NCBI GenBank assembly: GCA_013289585.1
Contig: JABCZR010000012.1
Coordinates: forward strand, 89,328-153,327
Length of the DNA stretch: 64,000 nt
Direction of reading: 5' to 3'
From: Acidobacteriota bacterium
GTDB lineage: Bacteria; Acidobacteriota; Terriglobia; Acidiferrales; UBA7541
The notes beneath the pieces are model-generated. The model searched no databases. It was not told the DNA's origin and saw nothing but the letters and a program-made list of their open reading frames with translations. The translations under genes and the position numbers were made by a program. Positions 1-7,617 of this stretch are shown in pieces (within the stretch, counting starts at the first letter, position 1; each line of letters opens with the position of its first letter).

Positions 1-105
1 GACGGCGATGCCGAGGGAAAGCGTGACGACGGCGAGAGCAGCAAACCAGGGCGATGTGCGCAACGCGCGGAAGGCGTAGCGCAAATCCTGCCAGAAACTC
101 TGCAT
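1..105 (-). CDS. ABC transporter permease, N-terminal fragment (MacB/FtsX-like, orphan permease type)
   Basis: Only the first 35 codons are inside the window; the gene runs off the left edge. Reading the minus strand from the ATG at 105 gives MQSFWQDLRYAFRALRTSP followed by a hydrophobic stretch (WFAALAVVTLSLGIAV). This start, with a short basic amphipathic segment and then the first membrane helix, is the usual opening of the large duplicated orphan permeases common in Acidobacteria and of MacB-like permeases. Identification rests on this short stretch only, so the exact family and function remain open. Confidence 0.55.
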   Translation of the reverse strand, partial: MQSFWQDLRYAFRALRTSPWFAALAVVTLSLGIAV

Positions 106-285
106 GGGTGGCACCTCGAAGGATTTTTCCGAGAAGGATGAAGCAACTGCATTTCCTAAACGTGAAAGGTAGATATCTTATTGAAAATTTATGGGTTAGG
201 AGAAATTGCAAGGGGCTGTAAAGTGATAGAGTGTGCGATTCCGGGACGGCCTTGTGGCGCAAGCGGACGGCTGGATGCGTCCAAG
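106..285. other. Intergenic region, no gene seen
   Basis: This 180-base gap lies upstream of the permease fragment and downstream of the VOC gene, both on the minus strand. Short reading frames here have no ribosome binding site or recognisable product. It should contain the permease promoter, but no convincing hexamers were picked out. Confidence 0.4.
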
Positions 286-669
286 TCAGGCGGGGTTTCG
301 AGGGGGACTTTCTACGAATTCGAGGCGATTGCCCCAGGGGTCTTCGGCGTGGAAGCGGCGAGTGCCTGGGATTGAATCGTCGTCGGAGACCTTGATGCCA
401 CGAGCGAGGAGAGCCTGACGGAGTTCATCGAGATCGCTGGTGAAGAACGCGGGATGAGCTTTTTTGGCGGGGCTGAAGTTTTGTTCGATGCCGACGTGAA
501 CTTGCTGGTTGCCGCACTGAAACCAGCATCCGCCGCGTGAGCGAAGCGACTCTGGCTTTTCGATCTCTTGCAGGCCAAGGAGCGAGCCATAGAATTCGCG
601 AGCAGCGGCTTCGCAGCCTTGCGGAGCGGCGATCTGGATGTGATCGAACCTGGTGACGCGCACACTCAT
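286..669 (-). CDS. VOC family (glyoxalase/bleomycin-resistance fold) protein
   Basis: A 127-residue single-domain vicinal-oxygen-chelate protein. The start is the ATG at 669 (MSVRVTRFDHIQIAAP); an upstream in-frame ATG adds residues without homology. Typical VOC marks are the opening FDHIQIAAP strand with its metal-ligand His, the EFYGSLLGL helix, and the terminal DPWGNRLEF strand that carries the metal-ligand Glu. Substrate cannot be read from sequence; such proteins include glyoxalases, dioxygenases and antibiotic-binding proteins. It stands alone, divergent from the Mla operon, so there is no operon hint. Confidence 0.75.
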   Translation of the reverse strand: MSVRVTRFDHIQIAAPQGCEAAAREFYGSLLGLQEIEKPESLRSRGGCWFQCGNQQVHVGIEQNFSPAKKAHPAFFTSDLDELRQALLARGIKVSDDDSIPGTRRFHAEDPWGNRLEFVESPPRNPA

Positions 670-820
670 ACTTGAACAGAATATCAGTATGCAGCGGCAT
701 GCGTCGCGCAACGGACGCAGGGAAATCGCTTACTTGACGTGCTGTTGCCGCACGGTTAGGCTTTCGTGCAGTAATGCTGTCGAGAAGTTCATCGCGGAAG
801 GCCAACGCGAAAAGGGACTC

Positions 821-1663
821 GTGGCAGACACATCTTTCCAGGTAACTGGCGGAGAATCCAAGCAGGAACCTAGCCTATCGGTCATGGACTTGATGGTGGA
901 TACCGCCAAGGGAGCGGTGGCCAACGTACAAGACTACGCACTGTTATCCGGGCATGCGGTGGCCAACATCTTTACAAGCCCGCACTACTTTCAAGACACA
1001 CTGGAACAGATGGATTTTATAGGCGCGGGATCGCTGCCGATTATTTTGTTGTCGGGTTTCTTCATCGGCGCGGTCATGGTTCTGCAAACGGGGTCGCAAT
1101 TCGTGCGATTCGGACAGAGTTCGTTGACGGGGGATGTCGTCTCGATAGCGCTGGTGCGCGAACTGGGGCCGGCGTTTACAGGCTTGCTGGTAACGGGGCG
1201 GTGCGCGACGGGAATCGCGTCGGAGCTGGGGTCCATGCTGGTGACCGAGCAAGTGGACGCCATGCGAGCAATGGGGACGGATCCAAACCGCAAACTGGTG
1301 ACGCCGCGAGTGATCGCGGCGATCCTGATGCTGCCGTTGTTGACGGCGATCATGGATTTTATCGGTCTGCTGGGTGGCTGCGCTTCATCGGTTTTTTCGC
1401 TGCGCCTGGGAGCGGTGGAATTCTGGCGGCGCGCGATTGATGCCCTGGATTTCGCGGACTTGATGCAGGGATTCACGAAGCCGGTGGTCTTCGGTTTCAT
1501 TCTAGCGACTATCGGATGTTACAAGGGATTGACGGTACGAGGCGGCACGCAGGGTGTTGGGCGCGCGACGACGCAAGCGGCCGTGCTAGGTTCCGTGCTG
1601 ATCATCGTGGCCGATGCATTCTTGACGAAACTAGCGCTGTACCTTGCCAACAAAGGTTTCTGA
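821..1663 (+). CDS. mlaE: MlaE-family lipid ABC transporter permease
   Basis: Inner-membrane permease of an Mla/MCE phospholipid transporter, 280 residues. I place the start at GTG 821, preceded by an AAAGGG-like ribosome binding site; the longer frame upstream has Cys/Arg-rich non-homologous sequence. Several membrane helices are visible (SLPIILLSGFFIGAVMV, VIAAILMLPLLTAIMDF, the C-terminal VLGSVLIIVADAFL). The family hallmark ELGPAFTGLLVTGR with ASELGSM is present, as is the C-terminal GCYKGL..RGGTQGVGRATTQAAV. It is followed after 88 bases by its ATPase and then by the MCE protein. No mlaB or mlaC is adjacent. Confidence 0.9.
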   Translation: MADTSFQVTGGESKQEPSLSVMDLMVDTAKGAVANVQDYALLSGHAVANIFTSPHYFQDTLEQMDFIGAGSLPIILLSGFFIGAVMVLQTGSQFVRFGQSSLTGDVVSIALVRELGPAFTGLLVTGRCATGIASELGSMLVTEQVDAMRAMGTDPNRKLVTPRVIAAILMLPLLTAIMDFIGLLGGCASSVFSLRLGAVEFWRRAIDALDFADLMQGFTKPVVFGFILATIGCYKGLTVRGGTQGVGRATTQAAVLGSVLIIVADAFLTKLALYLANKGF

Positions 1664-1751
1664 CGAGAGAGATGCTGCCACCTGGCCGGCTGCCCCATCC
1701 ATTCCGAAGAGAGAACGAGATTTCCCGCTATAATCGCAGGCGTGGCCGATA

Positions 1752-2585
1752 ATGGCCGCGTCTATGCCCACACCTGGATCAACCGCGGCAATCACGTTTG
1801 AAGATGTACACATCGGATTCGAAGAAGGAGAGATCCTTCGAGGCGTATCGTTCTCCGTGCGCGAACGGGAGACGCTGGTCTTGCTGGGCGAGACCGGCAC
1901 GGGGAAGACGCTTACCTTGAAAATGGCGGCAGGATTGCTGCGGCCGGCGCGAGGAAATGTGAGAGTTCTCGGCCAAGATATTTCACGGATGCCGGAGAAG
2001 GATTTGCTGGATTTTCGAAGGAAAGTTGGATTCGTTTTCCAGGAAGGCGCGCTGTTTGATTCGATGACGGTGGCCGACAACGTGGCTTACCGGCTGCACG
2101 AAGATCACGTTCCTGCGGAAGAGATAGAGCCGCGGGTCCTCGAGGTGCTGCGATTCGTCGAACTGGAAGACACGCTGGATCTGGTTCCTTCGGAACTGTC
2201 CGGAGGCATGAGGCGCCGGGTGTCCATCGCGCGGGCGCTGATCAACCATCCGCCCATCGTGCTGTACGACTCGCCGACCGCGGGACTCGATCCAGTGACA
2301 TCGCAGACGATCATTACGCTGATCTTGCGGCTGAGGGACGTTTACGGAGTCACGGCGCTGATGGCGACGCCGCGCTTGCAAGACGGTTTTGGCCTGGCGA
2401 ATTTTCATTTTGATGCAGAGAGCAAGCGAGTGGTGCAGAACAATCAAAACGGAAGTGCCGGAGGACCAGCGAAGGCACCGATCACGCGATTCCTGGTTTA
2501 TCGTGACGGAGGAATCTATTTCGAAGGAGAACCGGCGGAGCTAGCAGGTTCCGCGGACCCGTACCTTAAGCGCTTTCTTGAGTAG
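1752..2585 (+). CDS. mlaF: MlaF-like ABC transporter ATPase with altered catalytic residues
   Basis: Cytoplasmic ATPase partner of the MlaE permease, 277 residues. Intact motifs: Walker A GETGTGKT (residues 46-53), Q-loop Gln97 in VGFVFQEGALFDSMT, and signature LSGGM (149-153). Two usually essential residues are changed. Walker B reads LYDSPTAGLDP, so the catalytic Glu after Asp173 is Ser174. The switch region reads ALMATPRLQD, with Pro207 where the H-loop His is expected. The C-terminal 45 residues (VVQNNQNGSAGGPAKAP...) form a variable tail. Either hydrolysis is very weak or this is an acidobacterial variant with other catalytic residues; see findings. Confidence 0.88.
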   Translation: MAASMPTPGSTAAITFEDVHIGFEEGEILRGVSFSVRERETLVLLGETGTGKTLTLKMAAGLLRPARGNVRVLGQDISRMPEKDLLDFRRKVGFVFQEGALFDSMTVADNVAYRLHEDHVPAEEIEPRVLEVLRFVELEDTLDLVPSELSGGMRRRVSIARALINHPPIVLYDSPTAGLDPVTSQTIITLILRLRDVYGVTALMATPRLQDGFGLANFHFDAESKRVVQNNQNGSAGGPAKAPITRFLVYRDGGIYFEGEPAELAGSADPYLKRFLE

Positions 2586-2629
2586 TCTTGGGGTAGTCTG
2601 TTGGACAGGATGTCGGGAGGGAAGCAGCC

Positions 2630-3715
2630 ATGGCGAGTAGAAAACAACTTACCTGGACGGAATTGCGGGTGGGACTGTTCGTGCTTGTCGGTTTGTTCGT
2701 GCTGGCCTCGGGCATCTTCTACGTCACCGGCTCGGGATTTCTGGGGCCCAAGTATACGTTGAAGACCTATCTCCCGGAGGTCTCGGGGCTAACGAATGGA
2801 GCACCGGTGCGGGTGGATGGCGTCGAAGTCGGCAACGTGGAAAATGTCCGGCTGTTGCCGCGGACACCCGGCAAGCCGCTGGAAAAAAACAAGAATATCG
2901 AAGTGGTGATGCGCGTGGACCGGCGATTCGAAAATGACATCCTCACGGATTCGGCCGCCAGTCTGGTAACCGAGGGTCTGCTGGGCAACCGCTACGTGAA
3001 CATTACGCGCGGATTCACCGGGAAGCCCCTCAGCGACAAAGGCGTGATTCCCGGGGCGGAAGAAAAGGCCATGAAAGAGGTGGTAGAACGGAGCGCGGAA
3101 GTGCTGGGAAATCTTAACGCGCTCTCCGACGAAATCCGCGAGCTGATTCAAGGCGTGAAAGAAGGGAAGGGGTCGCTGGGGAAATTGCTGACCGATGAAC
3201 AGGCGTACAACCATTTGAACGGGATTCTGGCGAAGAGCGAAGCCATGGTGACCAATGTTCAGGCCGGGCAAGGCACCTTGGGGAAACTGATCGCTTCGGA
3301 CGAAATGTATTCGAAAGTGGATAAAGGCCTGGACAATGTAAATGTAATCCTGACGGACGTCCGGGCGCAGAAGGGAACGATCGGAAAGCTGCTGTATGAC
3401 CCGTCGCTGTATGACCAGGCCAAGCAGGCACTGGCCAACGGGAACGCCACGCTGGATGACGTGCGAGCGGGAAAGGGCACGCTGGGCAAGCTGGTAACGG
3501 ATGACACTCTCTACAACAAGATGCGTGACACCAGTTCGAACCTGGCGACGGCCACCGCCAAGCTGAATGAAAACACGAATACGGCGGGCAAGATTTTCTC
3601 CGACCCAAAGTTATATGACAACCTGACGCAGTTGACGGGTGACATGCGGCTGCTGATTTCGGATTTCCGCGCGAATCCGAAAAAGTTCCTGCACATCAAG
3701 GTCACGCTTTTCTAA
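2630..3715 (+). CDS. mlaD: MlaD-like MCE protein with five 34-residue repeats
   Basis: Membrane-anchored MCE (mammalian cell entry) protein of the lipid transporter, 361 residues. A short basic N-terminus is followed by one membrane helix (GLFVLVGLFVLASGIFYV, about 15-32) and the MCE domain (about 38-130: KTYLPEVSGLTNGAPVRVDGVEVG, LLGNRYVNI). From residue 179 a repeat of consensus G(K/Q)GTLGKL..D..LY recurs at 179, 213, 247, 281 and 315, an exact 34-residue period, inside a predicted helical region. MCE proteins form hexameric rings and their C-terminal helices can make a periplasmic needle; the repeat probably builds such a structure. Last gene of the mla operon. Confidence 0.88.
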   Translation: MASRKQLTWTELRVGLFVLVGLFVLASGIFYVTGSGFLGPKYTLKTYLPEVSGLTNGAPVRVDGVEVGNVENVRLLPRTPGKPLEKNKNIEVVMRVDRRFENDILTDSAASLVTEGLLGNRYVNITRGFTGKPLSDKGVIPGAEEKAMKEVVERSAEVLGNLNALSDEIRELIQGVKEGKGSLGKLLTDEQAYNHLNGILAKSEAMVTNVQAGQGTLGKLIASDEMYSKVDKGLDNVNVILTDVRAQKGTIGKLLYDPSLYDQAKQALANGNATLDDVRAGKGTLGKLVTDDTLYNKMRDTSSNLATATAKLNENTNTAGKIFSDPKLYDNLTQLTGDMRLLISDFRANPKKFLHIKVTLF

Positions 3716-3818
3716 AATACATGCGAGCGCTTTGCAGGAAGTGCCGTCTGTGTTGTAATGCGACAGTAACAATATGAGATTAATTTGATAATTTGAGCGG
3801 CTTCCCCTAAAGAGAATC

Positions 3819-4580
3819 ATGGAAAATCAGGACGTAACGCAGAAGGCCTCGAGGACCGAGGCGTCGAAATCCACACTTCCGCAGCCAGGGAGGCCGGTGC
3901 CGAGCCGCGCGTATCCCGGGGCGCTCATCGTGGTGGAAGGCACCGACGGATCAGGCAAGAGCACGCAACTGTATTTGCTGAAGCGCTGGCTGGAAATCGG
4001 CGGGTACCGGCTGCATTTTACGGAATGGAATTCTTCGCCACTGGTGAAATCGGCGACGCGCCGCGGCAAACAACGGCGGCTGTTGACGCCGGCGACATTT
4101 TCGCTGCTGCATGCGGCGGATTTTGCGGACCGTTGCGAGCGGCAGATCATGCCGTTGCTGCAGGGCGACTACCTGGTGCTTGCGGATCGCTACATTTATA
4201 CGGCGTTCGCGCGGGACGCGGCGCGCGGCTGCCCGCCTCGCTGGCTGCGAAACCTGTATCGTTTCGCGCCGATTCCGGACATCACGTTTTATTTTCGCGC
4301 GCCGCTGGATGTTGCCGTGCACCGCATACTGAGCGGGCGCCCGAAACTGAAATATTACGAAGCGGGGATGGATCTGGGGATGTCTTATGACCGCGCGGAG
4401 AGTTTTCGATTGTTTCAGGCGCGGATCCTGGAGGAGTACGACAAAATGGTGGACTCCGACAATTTCGTGGTACTCGACGGCACGCTGCCCGTGAATAAAT
4501 TGCAAAAGCAGATGCGGGATATCGTGGCGTCCAAGATCGATTTGAAGCGATTCGCTCCGCGCGCGCAGGAGCCAGAGTGA
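3819..4580 (+). CDS. Thymidylate kinase-like P-loop nucleotide kinase (first of a tandem pair)
   Basis: 253-residue P-loop kinase of the thymidylate kinase fold. A 35-residue low-complexity leader precedes LIVVEGTDGSGKSTQ, with Walker A at 41-48 and Lys47 intact. The DRY motif is in VLADRYIYTAFARDAARG, and TFYFRAPLDVAVHRI resembles the strand before the LID. Canonical dTMP kinases are about 210 residues; the extra length, the WNSSPLVKS segment and the pairing with a paralogue suggest a divergent nucleoside-phosphate kinase rather than the housekeeping Tmk. The stop overlaps the next start by 4 bases, and a Ppx/GppA gene follows. Confidence 0.75.
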   Translation: MENQDVTQKASRTEASKSTLPQPGRPVPSRAYPGALIVVEGTDGSGKSTQLYLLKRWLEIGGYRLHFTEWNSSPLVKSATRRGKQRRLLTPATFSLLHAADFADRCERQIMPLLQGDYLVLADRYIYTAFARDAARGCPPRWLRNLYRFAPIPDITFYFRAPLDVAVHRILSGRPKLKYYEAGMDLGMSYDRAESFRLFQARILEEYDKMVDSDNFVVLDGTLPVNKLQKQMRDIVASKIDLKRFAPRAQEPE

Positions 4581-5425
4581 CCATGCCGGATCAGGACAAA
4601 GACAAAACTCCGGCGGCAGCGATTCCGGCCGAACTTCCGACGGCGTCCACCACAGTCCCAGCCAAAGCTGCAGCGGCCGTGGAAGAGGCTTCAGCACATT
4701 ATTTTTTTGGTGAGCCGCTGGTGGGATTTGATCCCAGTGAAATTACGGGAAGCCTGGTGGTGATCGAGGGCATGGACGGTTCCGGCCGGTCGACGCAGAT
4801 CGCCCTTCTGCAGGAATGGCTGGAATCCGAGGGCTTCGCGGTGCAGACGAGCGGGCTGCGGCGTTCGAATCTGGTGGGCCGCGACATCGATGAGCTGCTG
4901 GCGAAAAACGCGGTGACACGGCTTACACTGGCGCTGATGTATGCGACGGACTTCTTCGACCAGGTCGAACACCGCATTCTTCCCGCGCTACGTTCCGGCA
5001 CGGTGGTTCTCGCCGACCGCTTTATTTTCACGTTGATCGCGCGAGGTGTGGTGCGTGGGATCAATCGCGACTATATGAGCGGACTTTACGCCATGGCGCT
5101 GCGACCGCATCTGACTTTTTGGCTTAACGTGCGGCCGGAGACGGCATTCGGGCGCGAATTCAAGAAGGCGCAGGCCATCAGCTATTGGGAAGCAGGGCGG
5201 GACATGTCCCTGTCTCACGATCTTTATTGGTCTTTTATCCGCTACCAGACGATGATCAAGCGTGAATTCGAAGTGATGGCCAAGCGGCACAGCTTCATCG
5301 AACTGGACGGCGAGGCCAGCGTTTCCACGGTGAACAAGCAGCTTCGCCAGCGCATCAGCGAACAGCTGGGAATCCGCAGCACGAAGTACACGCCTTCTGC
5401 GGCGCTTGCGCATCTCTGGCGGTAG
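4577..5425 (+). CDS. Thymidylate kinase-like paralogue with Arg in the Walker A motif
   Basis: 282-residue paralogue of the preceding kinase, translationally coupled to it (ATGA-type overlap). The first 55 residues are Ala/Pro/Thr-rich. The P-loop reads GMDGSGRST: the codon at the invariant Lys position is CGG, giving Arg71. The DR motif (VVLADRFIFTLIARG) and the helix before it (LTLALMYATDFFDQVEHRILPAL) are conserved. Loss of the P-loop Lys normally impairs phosphoryl transfer, so this subunit may be regulatory and act as a heterodimer with its neighbour. That role is inference. It is followed 8 bases later by the Ppx/GppA gene. Confidence 0.72.
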   Translation: MTMPDQDKDKTPAAAIPAELPTASTTVPAKAAAAVEEASAHYFFGEPLVGFDPSEITGSLVVIEGMDGSGRSTQIALLQEWLESEGFAVQTSGLRRSNLVGRDIDELLAKNAVTRLTLALMYATDFFDQVEHRILPALRSGTVVLADRFIFTLIARGVVRGINRDYMSGLYAMALRPHLTFWLNVRPETAFGREFKKAQAISYWEAGRDMSLSHDLYWSFIRYQTMIKREFEVMAKRHSFIELDGEASVSTVNKQLRQRISEQLGIRSTKYTPSAALAHLWR

Positions 5426-5433
5426 ATCCCTCA

Positions 5434-6975
5434 ATGCCTGAGCCGGTTCACATTGCCGCCATCGACGCCGGCTCCAACGCGCTCCGCCTGTCCGTGGCGC
5501 GAGCATATTCGGCGCTCGATATCGAGCCGGTACATGACGAACGGTATTCGCTGCGTTTGGGTGAAGGCGTGTTTCTGCGCCACCGATTCAGCGAGGAAGT
5601 TTTCAAACGGACAGCGAAAGCCTTCCGCCACTTCCGTGAAGTGATGGATGAATTCGGAGTGACGCGTTATCGGGCTGTGGCTACGAGCGCGACGCGCGAA
5701 GCGCAAAATCGCAAGCCCTTTGTTCGCGCAATCAAGAAAAAATCAGGAATCGCGCTGGAAGTCATCAGCGCCGCGGAAGAGTCGCGGCTTGGAAGGGAAG
5801 CGGTGCTGGCAGCGTTTGGAGCGGAGGCGCCGAGGTGCATCGTCGATCTAGGGGGTGGGAGCCTGGAAATCAGCATCCTCCAGGACCACACCGTGGAGCA
5901 GGCGGCACAACTGCCGGTGGGTACCGTGCGGTTGATGACCACTTTGAATCTTCGCGGCGCGATTCGTCCGGCGCAGGGCGAGCAGGTGCGGCGCTACGTG
6001 CGCGCGCTGCTGGAGTCGAAATTGGCGCCACGGCCGAATCTCGGCGAAAGCATCGCCGTGGCGCTGGGAGGAAATGCTGAAACGCTGGCAAATGTGGCGC
6101 CGGGACCGCGGCAGCATGGGCTGCAGACGGTGGAACTTTCGCTCTTGCGCGAACGACTTCCGGACATTCTCAAGCGCAACGTGCGAGAACGGATGAAGGC
6201 GTATGCGGTGCGGCGCGACCGCGCCGACGTGATGGGCATTGCCGCCATCACCATCATCACTCTTGGACGATTCCTGAATCTGCGCACATTCGCGATACCC
6301 GGTGTTGGGGTGCGCGACGGAGTCCTGCAAGAGATTGCGCGCGAGGCATTTTCACGCAAAGAGCCGCACCACTACAATGTTGCCGCGCGGCAGCTCATTG
6401 TCGGAACACGCAGTTTTGCGCGGCGGCTCGGATACGACCCGCAGCATGCCGAGCATGTGCGGGAGCTGAGCATTCTGCTTTTCGATCAGTTGCAGGCGCT
6501 GCATCATCTTCCAGCGCAGGCCCGGGTGCTCCTGGAGGCCGGGGCGCTAATGCACGATACGGGGCACCTGGTGGGGGACCGCGGGCATCACAAGCATGGC
6601 GAGTATTTAGCGCTGAACGGCGACGTGCCGGGGCTGGAAGGGCGGGACCGCGCGATCGTCGCGGCTCTCGTGCGATACCATAATCGCAAGTCGGAACCGG
6701 CGCAGCATCACGCGGCTTATTCATCGTTGAACAACGCCGACCAGCGAATTACCAGGAGGCTGGCGGCGATTTTGCGGATTGCCGAGGCGCTCGATCATGC
6801 ACACCGCCAGCGAGTGCTGAAAATTCGAGCTTCGTTTCAGCGCGGCACCGTCGGGTTGCAAGTGACCGCGCGAGGCGATGCAGCGGAAGACATGCGCGAC
6901 GCGAGCCGCAGCGCGGAGTTGTTTGAGAAAGAGTTTCACGTGAGGGTTTATTTCCGGCAGGCGCCGGCAAGTTAA
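5434..6975 (+). CDS. ppx: Ppx/GppA phosphatase with C-terminal HD domain
   Basis: 513-residue exopolyphosphatase/guanosine pentaphosphate phosphatase family member. The N-terminal ASKHA fold has the phosphate loops IDAGSNALRL (10-19) and IVDLGGGSLE (136-145). A Glu-containing ISAAEESRLG segment (111-120) matches the catalytic Glu region. The C-terminal part has the HD signature ALMHDTGHLVGDRGHHKHGEY (His374, Asp375) and a following RYHNRKSEP helix. Known members degrade polyphosphate or convert pppGpp to ppGpp. The nearby sixA and CHAD genes favour polyphosphate. It begins 8 bases after the kinase pair and is probably co-transcribed with it. Confidence 0.9.
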   Translation: MPEPVHIAAIDAGSNALRLSVARAYSALDIEPVHDERYSLRLGEGVFLRHRFSEEVFKRTAKAFRHFREVMDEFGVTRYRAVATSATREAQNRKPFVRAIKKKSGIALEVISAAEESRLGREAVLAAFGAEAPRCIVDLGGGSLEISILQDHTVEQAAQLPVGTVRLMTTLNLRGAIRPAQGEQVRRYVRALLESKLAPRPNLGESIAVALGGNAETLANVAPGPRQHGLQTVELSLLRERLPDILKRNVRERMKAYAVRRDRADVMGIAAITIITLGRFLNLRTFAIPGVGVRDGVLQEIAREAFSRKEPHHYNVAARQLIVGTRSFARRLGYDPQHAEHVRELSILLFDQLQALHHLPAQARVLLEAGALMHDTGHLVGDRGHHKHGEYLALNGDVPGLEGRDRAIVAALVRYHNRKSEPAQHHAAYSSLNNADQRITRRLAAILRIAEALDHAHRQRVLKIRASFQRGTVGLQVTARGDAAEDMRDASRSAELFEKEFHVRVYFRQAPAS

Positions 6976-7065
6976 GAGTGAACAGTTGGCGGCGGGAGAA
7001 CAAGGTTTCAACTACGGGCCCGGATCCCTGAGACGCTCGCTTTAAGATCGAGTTGAGAGGAAACC

Positions 7066-7566
7066 ATGCAGCTCTACATCGTTCGCCACGGAATTGCGAT
7101 CGACCGTGAAAATCCGAAGTGTCCGCCGGATGCGGAGCGGTACTTGACAGAAGAAGGCGTGGAGAAGACCAAGCAGGTGGCGAAGGGAGTGGCGGCGCTG
7201 GGGGCCACGGCAGAGTTGTTGCTCTCGAGTCCCTACACGCGGGCGACGCAGACCGCGGAGATTTTTGCCGGGGCTCTCGACTACGCGAAGCAGAAAATCC
7301 GCAGGACGGATTTGCTGCTTCCGGGGGCGGATCCCTCGTTCTTATTCCGCGAGCTGGCGAAGGATAAGCAGTACTCTTCCATCTTTCTGTTTGGCCACGC
7401 GCCGCAACTCGACGACATCATTGCCATGGCATTGGGCTCAAAGCATCACATCAGTTCACTGAAAAAGGCGGGTGTGGCGCTGGTCGAGTTGAAGCGCATC
7501 TCACCGCCGCTCGGCCAGCTGGCGTGGCTGGCGACACCGAAGCTGCTGCGGCGATCCGCGAAATAG
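7066..7566 (+). CDS. sixA: SixA-like phosphohistidine phosphatase (histidine phosphatase superfamily)
   Basis: 166-residue member of the histidine phosphatase (phosphoglycerate mutase-like) superfamily. The catalytic RHG triplet is at the N-terminus (LYIVRHGIAIDR, His8), the second Arg in SSPYTRATQTAEI, and the second His in FLFGHAPQLDDII. The short form and the opening LYIVRHG match SixA. SixA genes are often beside CHAD-domain genes, as here, where a CHAD gene converges on it. The ATG at 7066 follows GAGAGGAAACC, a good ribosome binding site. Confidence 0.85.
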   Translation: MQLYIVRHGIAIDRENPKCPPDAERYLTEEGVEKTKQVAKGVAALGATAELLLSSPYTRATQTAEIFAGALDYAKQKIRRTDLLLPGADPSFLFRELAKDKQYSSIFLFGHAPQLDDIIAMALGSKHHISSLKKAGVALVELKRISPPLGQLAWLATPKLLRRSAK

Positions 7567-7617
7567 TCGAGACATGTAAAGAGTTTTCAGCGCAGATTCC
7601 GCTGGGGAATGATTTGC

